A model generated the notes under the pieces. It searched no databases. It was not told the DNA's origin and was given only the letters and a program-made list of their open reading frames with translations. This document shows, one piece after another, positions 4,662-5,542 of a stretch of DNA of 5,542 nucleotides. Made by a program: the position numbers and the translations under genes. The number at the start of each line of letters is the position of its first letter. The stretch's first letter is position 1. This DNA is from Clostridiales bacterium (GTDB lineage Bacteria > Bacillota_A > Clostridia > Peptostreptococcales > Anaerovoracaceae), in contig JAAZHB010000097.1 of the NCBI GenBank assembly GCA_012510935.1, positions 1 through 5,542 on the forward strand, read 5' to 3'.

Positions 4662-5542
4662 CTAGCCTTCAACAACTGCTTCAGTCTCATCATCTTCATT
4701 ATCATCTCTCTTACCTATTGCTACGTAAGCTATGAATGATCCAACTGCAAATACTACCATCATCAATGTCCACTTATCTGTCAATGCCATTGTGTTGTGC
4801 ATATTCTCAGTTAGTATGAATGCTACTACAGATACTGCAGCGATTAGAGTCTCAGCTACGATTCCAACTTTGAACTTCTTCCTAAATCTCTTCTTATCTT
4901 CGTCTTCTTCGTTCTCTATCTCTTCTGGATCAAGATATTCTTTCTTCTTCTTGTCTCCTAATAATAGAATTACTACCATAAAGACTGTTAAGATTGCGCA
5001 GAGGAGATTAATCAAAGCCCATTGATTAACTGCTACCTTAGCTGCTTTATCTTTAGCAAGTGTTTGAGCTGCTGGTGCTGCTCCTGCATCTAATGTAACA
5101 GCTCCGCCTACAGTTACACCAAATGTAGTTATTCCAGGAGTAGTAGGATTTACTGGTGTTACTGGTGGCACCACTGGTGCTGCAGTAATAGTAAACTCTC
5201 CAAGCGATAGTTCTACATCATAGTTGCTGTTTTCTGTATATGCAGCTCCTATAGCATATGTACCTACTGCCTCTCCTGTCTCTCTAGTAAATACTATGTT
5301 ACCAAGATCATCGTCTTTAACAAGACCTGTTACACTTCCTGTTAGTTCAGGGTCAGCTGTGCCTGCAACCTTAGTCTTATCATCTAATACAATGACTACT
5401 CTCTTAGCATCTACTGTTAGTTTTCCGTCTTCTACAACCTTGAATGTTGCATTGTAGTTACCTGCATTTGTTCCTGTGATTGTGAAGTCTGCCTTATCCA
5501 GGTTCATTGCATACTCGCCTGCATTTGTTCCTGCTACTGCTG
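4662..5542 (-). CDS. C-terminal part of an MBG-repeat surface protein with three C-terminal membrane segments (5' end outside window)
   Basis: The reading frame is open to the right edge, so the visible 292 residues are only the C-terminus; the Met codon at 5507 lies inside a repeat and is not a start. Residues 1-120 (numbered from the first full codon at 5540) show the MBG-type bacterial Ig-like pattern: GTNAGEYAMNL, ADFTITGTNAGNYNATF, GKLTVDAKRVVIVLDD, DPELTGSVTGLVKDDDLGN, GEAVGTYAIGA, NYDVELSLGEFTIT. These repeats form stalks in large adhesins. A Pro/Thr-rich linker (about 121-136) and an Ala/Gly-rich stretch follow. The end has three hydrophobic segments (about 174-195, 224-243, 257-276) with a very charged loop (DKKKKEYL... 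to KKRFRKKFK, 195-224) and an acidic tail. There is no LPXTG sortase signal. Family call is good; ligand unknown. It ends at a strong terminator, so it is a separate transcription unit from the pilus genes. Confidence 0.87.
   Translation of the reverse strand, partial: AVAGTNAGEYAMNLDKADFTITGTNAGNYNATFKVVEDGKLTVDAKRVVIVLDDKTKVAGTADPELTGSVTGLVKDDDLGNIVFTRETGEAVGTYAIGAAYTENSNYDVELSLGEFTITAAPVVPPVTPVNPTTPGITTFGVTVGGAVTLDAGAAPAAQTLAKDKAAKVAVNQWALINLLCAILTVFMVVILLLGDKKKKEYLDPEEIENEEDEDKKRFRKKFKVGIVAETLIAAVSVVAFILTENMHNTMALTDKWTLMMVVFAVGSFIAYVAIGKRDDNEDDETEAVVEG
5461..5533. repeat. 16-bp direct repeat inside the MBG coding region
   Basis: CCTGCATTTGTTCCTG occurs exactly at 5461-5476 and 5518-5533 on the plus strand. 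The copies are 57 bases apart, which is 19 codons, so both encode the same GTNAG peptide in frame (GTNAGEY and GTNAGNY). It is a coding repeat within or between MBG units rather than a mobile or regulatory element. Confidence 0.85.

Noticed and set aside
4397..4735. Plus-strand open frame across the intergenic region
   Set aside because: It runs through the start of the lipoprotein gene, the terminator stem and the end of the surface-protein gene; no domain or ribosome site supports it.
5505..5507. ATG at 5507 as the start of the surface protein
   Set aside because: The frame continues upstream to the window edge with MBG-like residues (AVAGTNAGEYA), so this Met is internal.

Overview
The window is a low-GC stretch (roughly 35-40% GC by eye) in which every supportable gene reads on the minus strand. 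The best fit is a Gram-positive anaerobe of the Clostridia, probably Lachnospiraceae-like. The evidence is a type IV pilus (T4P) ATPase and platform protein sitting beside small single-membrane-segment proteins typical of Firmicutes T4P loci, strong AGGAGG-type ribosome sites, an MBG-repeat surface protein with no outer-membrane signals, and a lipobox transglutaminase-like protein. The taxonomic call is inference from gene content.

Reading in the direction of transcription (right to left), the window opens inside the 3' part of a large cell-surface gene (5542-4662). It encodes the last MBG-type repeat, a Pro/Thr linker, and an unusual three-membrane-segment C-terminus. A near-perfect intrinsic terminator (4615-4647) closes that unit. 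A candidate sigma-A promoter (4601-4573) follows at once and would start the next unit.

The second unit runs unbroken to the left edge: a transglutaminase-like lipoprotein (4527-3628), the PilC/GspF platform protein (3613-2594, GTG start), a 100-residue pilin-like protein (2537-2235), a DUF4860-like protein (2224-1769), two further pilin-like membrane proteins (1766-1350 and 1350-910), and the first 302 codons of a PilT-type retraction ATPase (908 to the edge). Apart from a 56-base gap after pilC, the spacers are 14, 10, 2, -1 and 1 bases, so this looks like one translationally coupled operon.

Together the genes describe part of a Gram-positive T4P machine: PilC as membrane platform, PilT as disassembly motor, and four small proteins as candidate minor pilins or accessory subunits. 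A secreted lipid-anchored transglutaminase-like protein is encoded at the head. The extension ATPase (PilB), prepilin peptidase (PilD) and alignment proteins (PilM/N/O) are not in the window. None of the four small proteins carries a recognisable prepilin peptidase site, which is the most interesting feature here. No mobile element, CRISPR array, tRNA or rRNA was seen. The only gene-free stretch of any size is 4528-4661, and it is explained by the terminator and promoter.
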